This document shows, piece by piece, positions 12,501 through 23,027 of a DNA stretch of 64,000 nucleotides. Position 1 is the first letter of the stretch; every line of letters starts with the position of its first letter. A program made the position numbers and the translations under genes. The stretch spans positions 5,518,965-5,582,964 of the forward strand of contig JAOWCC010001368.1 of NCBI GenBank assembly GCA_030867875.1, in the 5' to 3' direction. Origin of the DNA: Actinernus sp. WN-2022. Its lineage: Eukaryota > Cnidaria > Anthozoa > Actiniaria > Actinernidae. A model generated the notes under the pieces. That model did not search any database. It saw only the letters and a list, made by a program, of their open reading frames with translations, and was not told the DNA's origin.

Positions 12501-13344
12501 AATGTACGTACCCTGTTTGACTGTCCTGTCTTATCTTGGTACATAGTCGTAACAGCAATCACCAACCTCCCTAAGTCTACTATGTTAGGTAGAGAGTACT
12601 AACACAAATGTACGTACCCTGTTTGACTGTCCTGTCTTATCTTGGTACATAGTCGTAACAGCAATCACCAACCTTCCTAAGTCTACTATGTTATAATTAG
12701 GTAGAGAGTCCTAACACAAATGGACGTACCCTGTTTGTCTGTCCTGTCTTATCTTGGTACATAGTCGTAACAGCAATCACCAACCTCCCTAAGTCTACTA
12801 TGTTATAATTAGGTAGAGAGTCCTAACACAAATGTACGTACCCTGTTTGTCTGTCCTGTCTTATCTTGGTACATAGTCGTAACAGCAATCACCAACCTCC
12901 CTAAGTCTACTATGTTATAATTAGGTAGAGAGTCCTAACACAAATGTACGTACCCTGTTTGTCTGTCCTGTCTTATCTTGGTACATAGTCGTAACAGCAA
13001 TCACCAACCTCCCTAAGTCTACTATGTTATAATTAGGTAGAGAGTCCTAACACAAATGTACGTACCCTGTTTGTCTGTCCTGTCTTATCTTGGTACATAG
13101 TCGTAACAGCAATCACCAACCTCCCTAAGTCTACTATGTTATAATTAGGTAGAGAGTCCTAACACAAATGTACGTACCCTGTTTGTCTGTCCTGTCTTAC
13201 CTTGGTACATAGTCGTAACAGCAATCACCAACCTCCCTAAGTCTACTATGTTAGGTAGAGAGTACTAACACAAATGTACGTACCCTGTTTGTCTGTCCTG
13301 TCTTATCTTGGTACATAGTCGTAACAGCAATCACCAACCTTCCT
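3424..13344. repeat. 106-107 bp satellite array, about 93 copies, with higher-order structure
   Basis: Head-to-tail monomers, each containing ttaggtagagagtactaac, then tgtacgtaccctgtttg, cttggtacatagtcgtaac and agcaatcaccaacctcc. Monomer starts measured at 3743, 3849, 3955 and 4062 give spacings of 106, 106 and 107. Variant sites distinguish the monomers: agtac/agtcc, gtctg/gactg, tacc/tatc, actatg/actcatg, cctccc/ccttcc. A marker monomer carrying gttagttaaaaagtac occurs near 3640, 4920, 5245, 6628, 8650, 11098 and 11945. After four of these (5245, 6628, 8650, 11098) the same six variant monomers follow in the same order. A tatatatata insertion marks monomers near 4760 and 5090. No gene is carried; short open frames are by-products. 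Confidence 0.97.
12681..13240. repeat. Locally homogenised satellite subfamily with ttataatt insertion
   Basis: Five consecutive monomers near the right end (junctions about 12690, 12803, 12914, 13027, 13138) carry atgttataattagg instead of atgttagg, giving a unit of about 111-112 bp. The variant is absent elsewhere in the array, so it spread by recent local amplification at the array edge. Confidence 0.9.
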
Positions 13345-13519
13345 GTCGTAACAGCAATCATTGTTGTTATCAACTAAAAAGTGTGTGACAGATTAAAGAT
13401 CTTCTTAACGACGGACGAAGCAAATTCCCGCCAAAACGTGAAACAGAACGGCCATGGAAACAATAGTTCGCTTCTATCCCAAATTGATAATGAGATTCAG
13501 AAAGTGAAACTTCACTTTA

Positions 13520-14491
13520 CGCGGAAGAGATAAACAAGCTTCGAAAAGAAATGACTGGCTCTGCTTGCTTTGATCCCTCATCTCCGAATCAGTCAGCTGC
13601 TCTCAAACAGGAAAACGAAGACCTAAAGCTCCTGGTGAGCCAGCTCGAAGCCCGTCACCGAGATTTAAAGAACGAGGCAAGAAGTTTGAGGCAGGACTGA
13701 ACAAGCCTTTTAACCGCATTGCGTATATTGAGCGACGATCGGGGCGACAATGAATGTTCGTACAGCTCAAGCAAAGTAGCAGATCGATCGATACAAAAAA
13801 ATAAACCACGGACAGATGAAACACCAAGTTCAAGTACACGCAGGAATAGTCGCTCAAAACGACCCAATTCAACACAGGCGCCGTCAAGCAATCCTACGAA
13901 GCCTGTTACCTCATCGAGTGCCGGTGGAGGAATAAGATCTAAACAACTATCGTCCAGCCCCAGTTCTGAGCAGGGAAAGAAGCCGATACTGTAATCATCG
14001 CTGGGGACTCCACTATTAAATTCGTGAAAGGTTGGGAACTATCTAATTCTACCCAGAACGTGATATGTAAACCGTTTCATGGTGCCAGCGTCGCGGATAT
14101 GCAAGACTTCGTCAAGCCATTGCTCCGTAGACAGCCATATAATCTTGTATTGCACATAGGAACGAACGATCTACGCAGTGCGGAGCCACCGCATACCGTC
14201 GCTGATAGTATTACCGATCTCGCACACAATATAGAGCAGCTCTCCCCAAGTACGATAGAAAGTACGAGTATTACCGTGTCTGGGATCCTTACAAGAACTG
14301 ACAATAAGGAAACAGCAACTAGGGTAAGCGAGACAAATCGATTAGTACGTTCTTTCTGTAACCAGAATGGCTGGGAGTTTTTAGCGAACTCTAACATCAA
14401 AGCTTCCCACCTGAATTCTAGAGGTCTACACCTGAATCCAGATGGTACTGCTTTGTTGCAAAGTAATTTTAAATTTATTATTGATAACTGA
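13520..14491 (+). pseudogene. LINE ORF1: coiled coil plus SGNH/GDSL esterase domain, broken
   Basis: From 13524 a reading frame gives EEINKLRKEM, then a heptad-like charged stretch (LKQENEDLKLLVSQLEARHR), ending at a stop near 13699. A second frame (13719-13994) is Ser/Arg-rich. A third frame, from about 13984 to the stop at 14491, reads DTVIIAGDST, then LVLHIGTNDLRS (about 14150) and SRGLHLNPDG (about 14430). These match blocks I (GDS), III (GxND) and V (catalytic His) of SGNH hydrolases. CR1-type ORF1 proteins are known to carry such an esterase after a coiled coil; their role in the RNP is not settled. At least two frameshifts or stops make this copy a pseudogene. Confidence 0.75.
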
Positions 14492-14553
14492 TTCTTTGAA
14501 AATGTGGGCGCCGATTCTATACTGTATCTGGATCTGATAATATTTCCTTTGAG

Positions 14554-17219
14554 TTGACTAACTCATTTCCGAATGGTTCAAATGCAAGGGGCTTTAAAAT
14601 GGCTCTACTTAATATTGTAAGCCTACCTAAGCACATTGACGAATTACGTGTATCGAAATTATCTCAATTATTTTATCTTTTTGCTCTCAATGAAACCAGG
14701 CTGGATCCTACGGTTTCAGATGCCCAGGTAAAGATATGTGGTTATGATATCATCAGGAAAGTCAGATCAAGAAGAGGGGGAGGTGTTTGTATCTATCTCC
14801 GTGGCTCCATTAACTATCGAATTCGAGCTGATCTAGTTCCTCATGATCTCGAAGCAGTCTGCCTGGAAATCTGTAAACCAAATAGCCGACCATTCATTGT
14901 TTTATCTGTTTATCGACCGCCTGACTCATCGTGCGATTTCTTTACGAATTTTTAAGGCGATCGATGACGAAAACAAAGAACTTCATGTCCTTGGGGACCT
15001 GAATTGTGATTTGTTAAAGAAAAGTCCTGACCAGCTAACCAAAACTCTTAAAGCGATTTACCAGGCGTATCAATTAACTCAATTAATAACTGAAGCGACG
15101 AGCATTACGATCAGATCTAGCACTCTTATTGATCACTATGCAACATCGGCGACGGAAAAAATAACTCATCTGGTGTTATACACACAGGAATCAGTGACCA
15201 CAGTCTAATTTATGGAATAAGGAAGATTAATCCTATTTCAAATATGCGCGCCTAAGCCGCTAAAATCATCGAACCGGTTCAATAACCAACATTTTATTGA
15301 TGACCTCCTCGCTCAACTATGGGAACAAATTGTCATAAAAACAGACACGGACTCTATGTGGGCTTCTTGGAAAGGCTTATTTTAGAAGTCTTGGATAAGC
15401 ACGCTCCATTGCAACATAAAAGGAAAAGATCTTTTAATATCCCATGGTTGAACGCAATGTTAACCAAATTATTGCTACGACGATCTTCTAGTAGTACCGT
15501 TATGAAGGAACTAAAAATAAACGATACCAATATGAATTCACCGGAAGAAATAGCTGAAGCCTTTAACACTTATTTTTCCAATATTGGCCCTAATCTGGCC
15601 AAGTCAATGGACGACTTCAGTACTACCTTTGAGCAGTTTGTCAAGCCTTCTCAATCAAAAATGTGACGCTTTAGGTTGGTGTCAAATGGCAAAGTACTGA
15701 AGCACTTAAGTAGCCTATCAAACTGTAAAGCCACAGGCATTGACAACATATCTGGAAAAGTATTAAAAGCTGCAGCTCCTGCTATTTCACCATCTCTTAC
15801 ACACATCTTTAATCACGCCATTATCTCAAGCTCAGCTGTTTTCCACATGATTGGAAAGTAGCCAGGCTTCTGCCTCTTCACAAAAAAGGTCCTCGAAACA
15901 TACCTGATAATTACCGGCCTATTTCCATTTTACCAGCATTAAGCAAAGTAATGGAAAGAATTATGTATGATCAACTCTATGAATACCTTATAGCAAATGC
16001 CATACTTTCTGACCATCAATTTGGCTTCCGTAGACTTCACTCAACTGTTTCAGCTCTATTAGATAGCTAGTATGTCAATATGGATCGAAAAATGTTTAAT
16101 TTGGTTGTATTCTTGGATCTGAAAAAGGCATTCGATACCGTTAATCACGGCATACTGCTTCGCAAACTAGAATTATATGGTATCGCTGGAAATGCCTTAT
16201 CCTTGATACAATCTTATTTAACCAACCGCCAACAAAAATGCCAGCTGAATGATATACTGTCTTCTGAGAGTGAAATTACCTGCGGTATTCTACAAGGTTC
16301 TATTCTTGGTCCACTCTTTTTCCTTTTATATATAAACGATTTGCCAGGATGCCTTAAGTTGACTGCTCCCCGGCTGTTTGCCGACGATACAAATCTTACT
16401 GCATCTGGTGAAACTATTGAGGAAATTGAGTCGGCTATGAATAGTGACCTTGTGTGTGTGAAAGAGTGGCTCTTGGCTAACAAACTAAGTCTCAATGTTG
16501 CAAAAACCGAATTCCTCTTAATCGGCTCACACCACAAGCTTAGAACCGCTGCTTCTCAGCCGTGTATCAAAATCGACCAAACCTACCTTAAGTAGGTTCA
16601 TTTTAGCAAGGTTCTTGGTGTTGAGATTGATGAGCATTTATCTTGGAATAAACATATTGATAATGTTGCCAAGAAGTCTATTCGGGAATAGGAACCATGA
16701 AAATGATCCGTGAATTTGTGGACAAAGAAACTCTTGTCTCAATTTATAATGCCTTGGTAAAGCCTCATTTGAGTTACTGTAATGAGGTATGGGATACCCT
16801 CGGCCAAGGTCTTTCAAATAGATTGCAAAAGCTCCAAAATAGGTATGTACGAGTAATCATGAATATGAGTAATGATACTCCCCACCTGAAGGCACTAGGT
16901 GCCTTAGGTTGGGCCGGATAATCTTGAAACTCAGCGAGCTCGGTCAAAAGCCAAACAAATGTACAAAGTCCTGAACGGACTGGCTCCGAGCTGTCTTGCA
17001 GATCTCTTTTTAAGTAAAAAAGATATTACAGACTATAACCTGAGGGGTTCCTCTACATCGTTACAGTTACCTCTACCAAGAACTGAACAACTTAAGAAAA
17101 GGTTTTGTTACAATGGAGCGAAAGTATGGAATTCGTTACCAGAAGATTTACGAAATTGTCATTCTCTATCAATATTTAAAAATGGAATTGACGCTCACAC
17201 CTTCTGTAACTTAACTTGA
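14554..17219 (+). pseudogene. LINE ORF2: endonuclease plus reverse transcriptase, multiply broken
   Basis: The endonuclease starts at MALLNIVSLPKHIDEL (about 14600), with FALNETRLDP, GYDIIRKVRSRRGGGVCIYL and IVLSVYRPP. After a frameshift near 14950 it continues with LHVLGDLNCDLL, TLIDHYATS and, after another near 15175, TGISDHSLIYGIRK. The linker has HAPLQHKRKRS and PWLNAML. RT pieces follow: KATGIDNISGKVLK (15730), NYRPISILPALSKVMER (about 15910), FLDLKKAFDTVNHGILL (16110), GILQGSILGPLFFLLYIND (16280) and FADDTNLT (16378), then the C-terminal region to a stop at 17219. Glycine in the PQG motif is kept, but the preceding Pro is Leu. Stops or shifts occur at roughly 14955, 15175, 15666, 15861, 16070, 16595, 16690 and 16920. 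A dead copy. Confidence 0.88.
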
Positions 17220-17455
17220 ATAATTTTATTACTATTAGTTCACTACGTTTCTTATATACTTTTATATTGTAAATTGTAACAGCATTAAAATTAGTATTAG
17301 TCTTAGAATTATTATATTTAGAATTAGCATTGATTAATCATTTTTAATTAGTAATTATTTAGTCTTTATATTATTTGTAACCACACGCCCCTTGTGGAAA
17401 TCAGCGAATGTTGACGGGGCAAGCGTGTATAAATAAAGTTTTACTTACTTACTTA

Positions 17456-17505
17456 CAATCACCAACCTCTCTAAGTCTACTATGTTAGGTAGAGAGTCCT
17501 AACAT
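17456..17505 (+). repeat. Satellite stub to the right of the LINE insertion
   Basis: The satellite phase interrupted at 13360 resumes here (caatcaccaacctct through gtagagagtcctaacata), then gives way to unrelated sequence at about 17506. The LINE therefore landed within the last one or two monomers of the array. Confidence 0.9.
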
Positions 17506-19234
17506 AGGAGAAACTGGATAACAACAATATTCAAATACACTCGACATAAATAAGCAACACTGTAACGTTTGAATGACGTTTTTAAACAGAGCTGAAGAAA
17601 ACAAACTGACAAACAAACAAGGAGTAAATGCTACAAGAAACTTCATAAATATGATAAAGCATTATTCCATCTTTGACATAAATTAACATGAGTAGACACG
17701 TTTATTGAACGAGGATTCAATAGCAAACAATCAACTGATCATAGCGTATCACAAATTGATGTCACGGGAAAGACTTACACTAGTGCATAAATGAAAGTGC
17801 ATGCGGGGTTTACATTTATCAGTGATTTAGAACTTAGCTGCATTCAAGTTGACGACTTAAAAATTCAGGAATTCGAAGGCGACGTGAAGGGGTTGTTTTA
17901 GCAGGTTACTACTACTGATATGTATGCATCAGTTTGATGAGCCATGCAAAGTCTTCAAGTAGCCCTTCGGTCTAGCTCAGCATTAATTTTTTAACGAATT
18001 AATATTCAAAACGTAAGATTGTGGTATAAATAATTTGTCAAAACCTTTATGGTGAGGCTGAATTTCGATTTAAAGAGCACGGAGTACTAAACATGCGCTT
18101 TTGGACAGATAAGCCTGAGCCAGATGTGAGAACTGAGCAGTAAGGGAGCTAAACTGTGCAAAAAGAAGGTGAACTTAGCTCGTAAAATTTCCAAGCTGTT
18201 CCCATGCACGTTGAATACTCGGCATGAAGCTTGTGAGTGATTAAAGATGGTGTTCAGTAGTTCATATCACTTTGTCTCGCCGCCGGATGCTTCGAATATA
18301 ATTTGAACAGTACTCGGTAGGGAACCTTTAGATAGAGTAAACAAATACTCTTGTTTTCATGTCTCCAGCATTGTTTAGCTGTATTTTATTTGAAGATCTC
18401 TACTTTCTTTGCGAATGAAATATTTTGAGTGCAAATGACGTACTCGCACTCGAGTCACAGCGAAGAAAGAGTTGGACTCGGTGGGCTTTGATACTGCGGC
18501 TTCGTATTTTTGGAAGGACTTTCTGGACTAACTGTAGATAAAAACGGGTTATGGCATTGCTTTCTTTGTACCATGCATCGTTCGAGAGGTTTTCTTCTTT
18601 GATCTGAAGTTTCACACATTATAAGTGGATAACACGTCTGGAGTCTTGCGAAACTATAATCTTCCACGCCGCCTAATGTTGCTAATTATAAATTGTCTTT
18701 CACAACGAAGCCGACCGGTACTTAGAGCAGCAAATCCCCAGGAACTCACATAGTAGTCCCTTTGAACCGCAAGTGTTCACTTGTAGACTAGCCTGCGTCA
18801 CATTGGAATCCCGGTTAAGACTTAACCGGGGTTCAGTTCGGATGCGACGCAGGCTATTGTAGACCTACAGAAAGAAAAAGGTGGTGGACTGCTGAAGGAT
18901 TATTTGTCGATTCGCTTCGCCTCGCTCTGCACTGCTGATGCATGTAGTCTTTCATCCGTCCTTCCTCTTTAGACCGGGATTTTGAAGACATTCGACCGGA
19001 ACTTTACATTTGAAGCGGTATATATATACAAAATTTAAGATAAAAGAAAGTAAGTTAAATATATATGTGTAGAACTAAATACACGATGGCCCAAAATAGA
19101 GATGGACTTCGAAAGATTCTAGATTCACACAACAACAATGCCGATCTTTCTGATCAGTTCGCATGTTGCGAAAATACTTTGCACGCGCAATAATTCATGG
19201 GCTCGGACACAGGGTCTTTAAAGAGACAATTGGT
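17506..19234. other. No gene recognised; one short palindrome
   Basis: No coding frame with family features. A short inverted repeat at 18789-18856 has arms tagcctgcgtc / gacgcaggcta around a second small stem (ccggttaag / cttaaccgg). The rest looks like ordinary non-coding DNA. Confidence 0.5.
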
Positions 19235-19613
19235 CGGTAACAAAACGAGCAGGGGACTGGGAACGAGTTTATCAGAATTACTCTAATTCTAAAATGAAGT
19301 TCATCACATGATAGATCATGTTGAAATTAGCATGTGTGTCCAGTTTGACGTGATTCAAGTGAATCTTGTCTGAATTATAAGCAATTGAAATTTCTTTGTC
19401 CCTCCAAAATTTTACTGAATGTATGGTTTGGAGGTAGAACGTTAAACCATATTTGATGCCTTCTAGAATCGTCAATATTGATCCAAAGTTCACCAAACGT
19501 TCCAAACTAGCTAAGTCTGATCTGTTCTTTTGGAAAATAATGCTCACTTCGACTAGTTATTAATTGAATTAGTTTTACTGACTCGGTTCCAGTCCCCGCT
19601 CGTTTTGTTACCG
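19235..19613. mobile_element. MITE-like element with about 30 bp TIRs
   Basis: The left end cggtaacaaaacgagc plus aggggactgggaac is the near-exact reverse complement of the right end gttccagtccccgctc plus gttttgttaccg. The size is 379 bp. No transposase frame; the open frame inside (19278-19547, minus) has no recognisable motif. Target duplication not evident. Confidence 0.8.
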
Positions 19614-20102
19614 GCTAATGTCACCAGGATTTTTCAAATTTTCTGTCAAATAATAATGTATAATGTTTTGATTATAAGAAAAATACTCACTATACACTAA
19701 GTGATACGAAACGGTGTTAATTTAAGAGACAGCAAGCTAGAGTAGAAACATTAGCTAATATCAAAGATAATAGTTTAAAACTTAAAAACGTTAGCCTAAC
19801 TTTTTCAAGATTTTCATTATCGTAATCCATTTCCATCCTCGCCATCCGTTGTCCGATTAGCTTCTCTGTAGCTTAACTTTACTAAGGAAAACGCTTTTAA
19901 TAAATCTACACCATTATTTATTTTTTGATCAGGATTCAGTTTGCACCGTCCATATCATTGCTGCAATCTTTCAGCCTTTTGTGTTACCACAGTCCTTTCT
20001 CTTCCAAAAAATAAGTCGAACGCACTTTGATAATCTATGATTACTTCTAGTTATACCATGGTAGCCTCGGATTCTTTTGTTCTCCAAGGCACATTTAAAG
20101 CA

Positions 20103-20209
20103 CTAATTTTCCCTGATGGCAGGGATCAGTCTCGATATTTCCCGCCGGGAAATTTCGAGACAATGCATATTTCTAAATTACCCCTGCATGCGTAATGAGG
20201 GAAAATTAG
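20103..20209. repeat. Hairpin element, nested palindromes
   Basis: Outer arms ctaattttccct / agggaaaattag enclose an inner palindrome gtctcgatatttcccg / cgggaaatttcgagac (about 20129-20161). Likely a small foldback MITE remnant. Confidence 0.65.
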
Positions 20210-20678
20210 AAGAGAATGCAGGCTGGAAGTGAGAAGGTCAAAAGCATCAACTTCTGCTCCCCTCTGGCACGACTAGCCCTACGCTCCCGGATGAAAAATA
20301 CTGAATCCAAACTGACCTGTCTTCATCATAACCTTCAATGTAATACATGTGGGATGACCTATTTCAATCTGCATATTCTTCTCTTTAATTTGTCAAACCC
20401 GCTTCTTCCATGTGGGATACTTAAAACCATAAACGTGACGTAATTAAAATCCATTCATGCTCTTTGAATATTTAGTCGACCGCATAATTACATTGTATTT
20501 TAGTGTTATTCTTCTCAAAAACAACACGCTTTTCCCCAGGGGAAGCCAGGGTCGTTTAATCAATGGCGCTCAGTCAAGCATTAAACAAAACGTTTTCGAA
20601 AGCAACTCGACTGCGACGTCTTTAGTTTCGGCAGAGAAAACTAAACTTCTCAGAGATTTGTTCCGTTCCTCGGCGATC

Positions 20679-20851
20679 ATGGTATAACAAACTTATACCA
20701 TGGCATTTCGGGGTATTAGTGATTTAAATTGCCCCGAGAGCCGCGGGAAGCCGCGGGAAGCCGCGGCCGAAGCGGCCTCTGGACTTTTACAAATCTTCCC
20801 GCGGCTCTCGGGGCAATTTAAATCACTAATACCCCTCATGCCATGGTATAA
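20679..20851. mobile_element. Foldback MITE with about 55 bp arms
   Basis: From 20693, ttataccatggcat, then ggggtattagtgatttaaat and tgccccgagagccgcgggaag are mirrored by cttcccgcggctctcggggca, atttaaatcactaatacccc and catgccatggtataa ending at 20851. The loop holds a GC-rich ccgcgggaag triplication. A second small palindrome, catggtataa / ttataccatg, sits at the left edge (20679-20702). Confidence 0.85.
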
Positions 20852-20859
20852 CTTATAAT

Positions 20860-22295
20860 AATAAATCTACACCATTATTTCTTGGTTTCTTTTAGTTTCG
20901 ATGTAATTTTCAGCGTTTCAAAGCGAGGCTAAACTTAGCTGACATAGTCCCTTTAAGTATTTAAGATAATGGATAATGTCGAGAACGAGTAGGGATTGTA
21001 TCCCGACACAACAGCCTGGTATTCTGAGGTACTAGCAATCACTCATGATTGTAAACTTCACGGCAGCACATTGCGCCACAATAGCAGTCCGTATCACAAA
21101 ATATAACCTTGTGAAGCGCATATAAATATATTCATATAGAATTTGCGCTATATAAATGAATACCTTTACCTTTTTACCTTTCACATAATTATACACCTTA
21201 TTCCAAAATGGCTGCTCTTATTTGCATAATGCCAAAAAAAAAAAAGGATATTAGGCGAAGTGAATGCCGTCTTTATTAAAGCATACAAAATAAGTAATAC
21301 TGAGCAGTTTGAGAGTTTGGTCTTTCATTGTTGCAAAGTTATTGACATTGAAATACAGTATAAATCACGAAAACGAGGCTAGTAGGTATAACTGGCTCAA
21401 ACGTACCCATACAAAACTCTATATATTGAAATCTCGATAACTTAGTACCACTTTATGCTATCACCCCTAAGATTCAGGGTATTGCTAATCTTGGCATACT
21501 CTTTCACGTGGTAGCATTCAACTGTTATTTACTGCTCTCTATACTACTCAAACAAGATTTGCCATTTTGGAATTAGGAGTATAGCTTTTATATGGGAGTA
21601 CCGGCTTCGTGATCATGTGTTGGAGGTACCAGTACAGGATCTATTACGGCGGAAAGCTTATCTTATCAAAAGGCTGTGCTGTATCAGCGCTGATAACGCG
21701 AGGCTAAGAGCCATATCTGTCAGCTTGTGTAAATAAGAGTATTTAGTCTGACGGAGATAACCCCACCCCAAAAAAATGGCGGATGGGGCCTGGGGTGATG
21801 AGTTTTCAAATTACTAGCAATTCTTTAATCAGACAAATCTAGACTATTTATCACAGTTTTAACCAGAACAAATCCAATGAAATTAAACAAGGTGGCCGGA
21901 TACAAAAAATGAAGCTTCAAACAGGGTGCCCGAAATACTATCAGGCATTTTGGATAGGAGTGCATGAGATGCCCTGGTCTTAAAACCCTGACCCTATAGA
22001 CCGAATTCATAATGAGCGCCTCCTAATTTGCATAATTTGGAAGATAAATTTGTAGAGGAAAACTAATGCTACCACATGAAAGACCATATTAAAACTAGTA
22101 ATTGTGTTCAGTTTTAGAGCAATGTGGAGAATTACTGTTGAGTTATAGTGATTTGAAATGCTGAAAAAACATGAAAGCGAGGCTGGAAAGGCCTCCGTCA
22201 TTTTTGTCATACAAATCTTTCTAATTTCAAATGGATATAACTTCGTTGATTTTTAAGCTACAACCTTCAAATTTCACAAGATCACTAATTTTAAC
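20860..22295. other. Degenerate repeat sequence, no gene
   Basis: At 21112-21180 the string gcgctatataaatgaatacc resembles the 3' end signature of CR1/L2-like LINEs. Segments at 21485-21535, 22055-22110 (inverted) and 22270-22320 share a core like ctctttcrcgtggta, marking old inverted copies of one repeat. No credible coding frame. Confidence 0.45.
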
Positions 22296-23027
22296 ATGCT
22301 CTTTCGCGTGGTATTGATAATATTTTCTGTACATGTGGATAAACTATTGAAACATAAATACGCATTTATGAATAGGGTCTATTTCAGACCGAAATATATG
22401 ATTTCCCACACCCTTTGTCAGACCTGTACTCTATTTCATAATGAGTTAACTTCGCTTCAAAACGAAAACAAACAGCTCCAAACAAGGCTTCAAGAGCTTG
22501 AATCTCGTTACAACAATCTAAAACAAGAGGCTAAGATGATCAATGATGAAAACAAAAGCCTTGTAACTGCATTGAGATTACTAAACAAAGAACTACTGAA
22601 AGATAACGAAAGCTGTAGCTCTACAAATCGAGATGTCAACTTAATATACGAAGCCAATTTGCATTGCCTTGTATATGCTATAAGGAAAATTTGTACACCT
22701 AAGTCCAGCCCTAAGGTAGTAACAAGCAGATGCTTCAAAAACTTTGATCCTGTCAGTTTCAGAAACGATCTTTTGATGGCCCCATGGCATCTTGTTGAGA
22801 CTGAAAATGAACCAAACAGGGCATGGGAAATATGGCAACGAATGTTTCTACACATTGCTAATATTCATGCTCCCCTAAAGAGAAAGAGAGTAAGGGGTAA
22901 CTCGGCCCCCTGGATCACACCAGAACTTAAAAAGCTAATGTTTGAAAGGGATAAATATAAGAAAATTGCTTCAAAATTTCCAACTGATGCCAACTGGACT
23001 AATTATAAGTTCTTAAAAAAACTGTAA
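22296..23027 (+). pseudogene. Chimeric LINE frame: ORF1 coiled coil fused to ORF2 linker
   Basis: A 243-codon frame. Residues from about 50 (ELTSLQNENKQLQTRLQELE) to about 105 (LRLLNKELLKDN) are a heptad-rich coiled coil like ORF1 of the related element. About 20 residues later it reads LHCLVYAIRKICTPKS, matching the end of the endonuclease (SDHSLIYGIRK in the related copy), then NIHAPLKRKRVRGNSAPWIT, the standard pre-RT linker. Between the two parts about 1.4 kb present in the 13.4 kb element is gone, yet the frame stays open. The first 40 or so residues may be flanking DNA. The frame stops before the RT, with the linker continuing in another frame. Confidence 0.75.

Larger units (their letters stand above)
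13361..17455 (+). mobile_element. Near-complete, decayed CR1-like LINE inserted in the satellite
   Basis: A 4.1 kb element flanked on both sides by satellite. The left flank ends gtcgtaacagcaatca (13345-13360); the right flank resumes caatcaccaacc (17456 on), giving a short duplication of about 6 bp (caatca). Order of parts: 5' leader; ORF1 with coiled coil and SGNH-type esterase; ORF2 with AP-like endonuclease and reverse transcriptase; AT-rich 3' UTR with an AATAAA-containing end and an (actt)n tail at about 17440-17455. Several stops and frameshifts break both ORFs, so it is inactive. It is related to the element at 22.4-25.1 kb: the coiled coil, linker and RT are similar. Confidence 0.9.

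Noticed and set aside
3424..13344. CRISPR-like reading of the regular repeats
   Set aside because: The monomers are contiguous and similar throughout, with no unique spacers; this is satellite DNA in a eukaryotic context.
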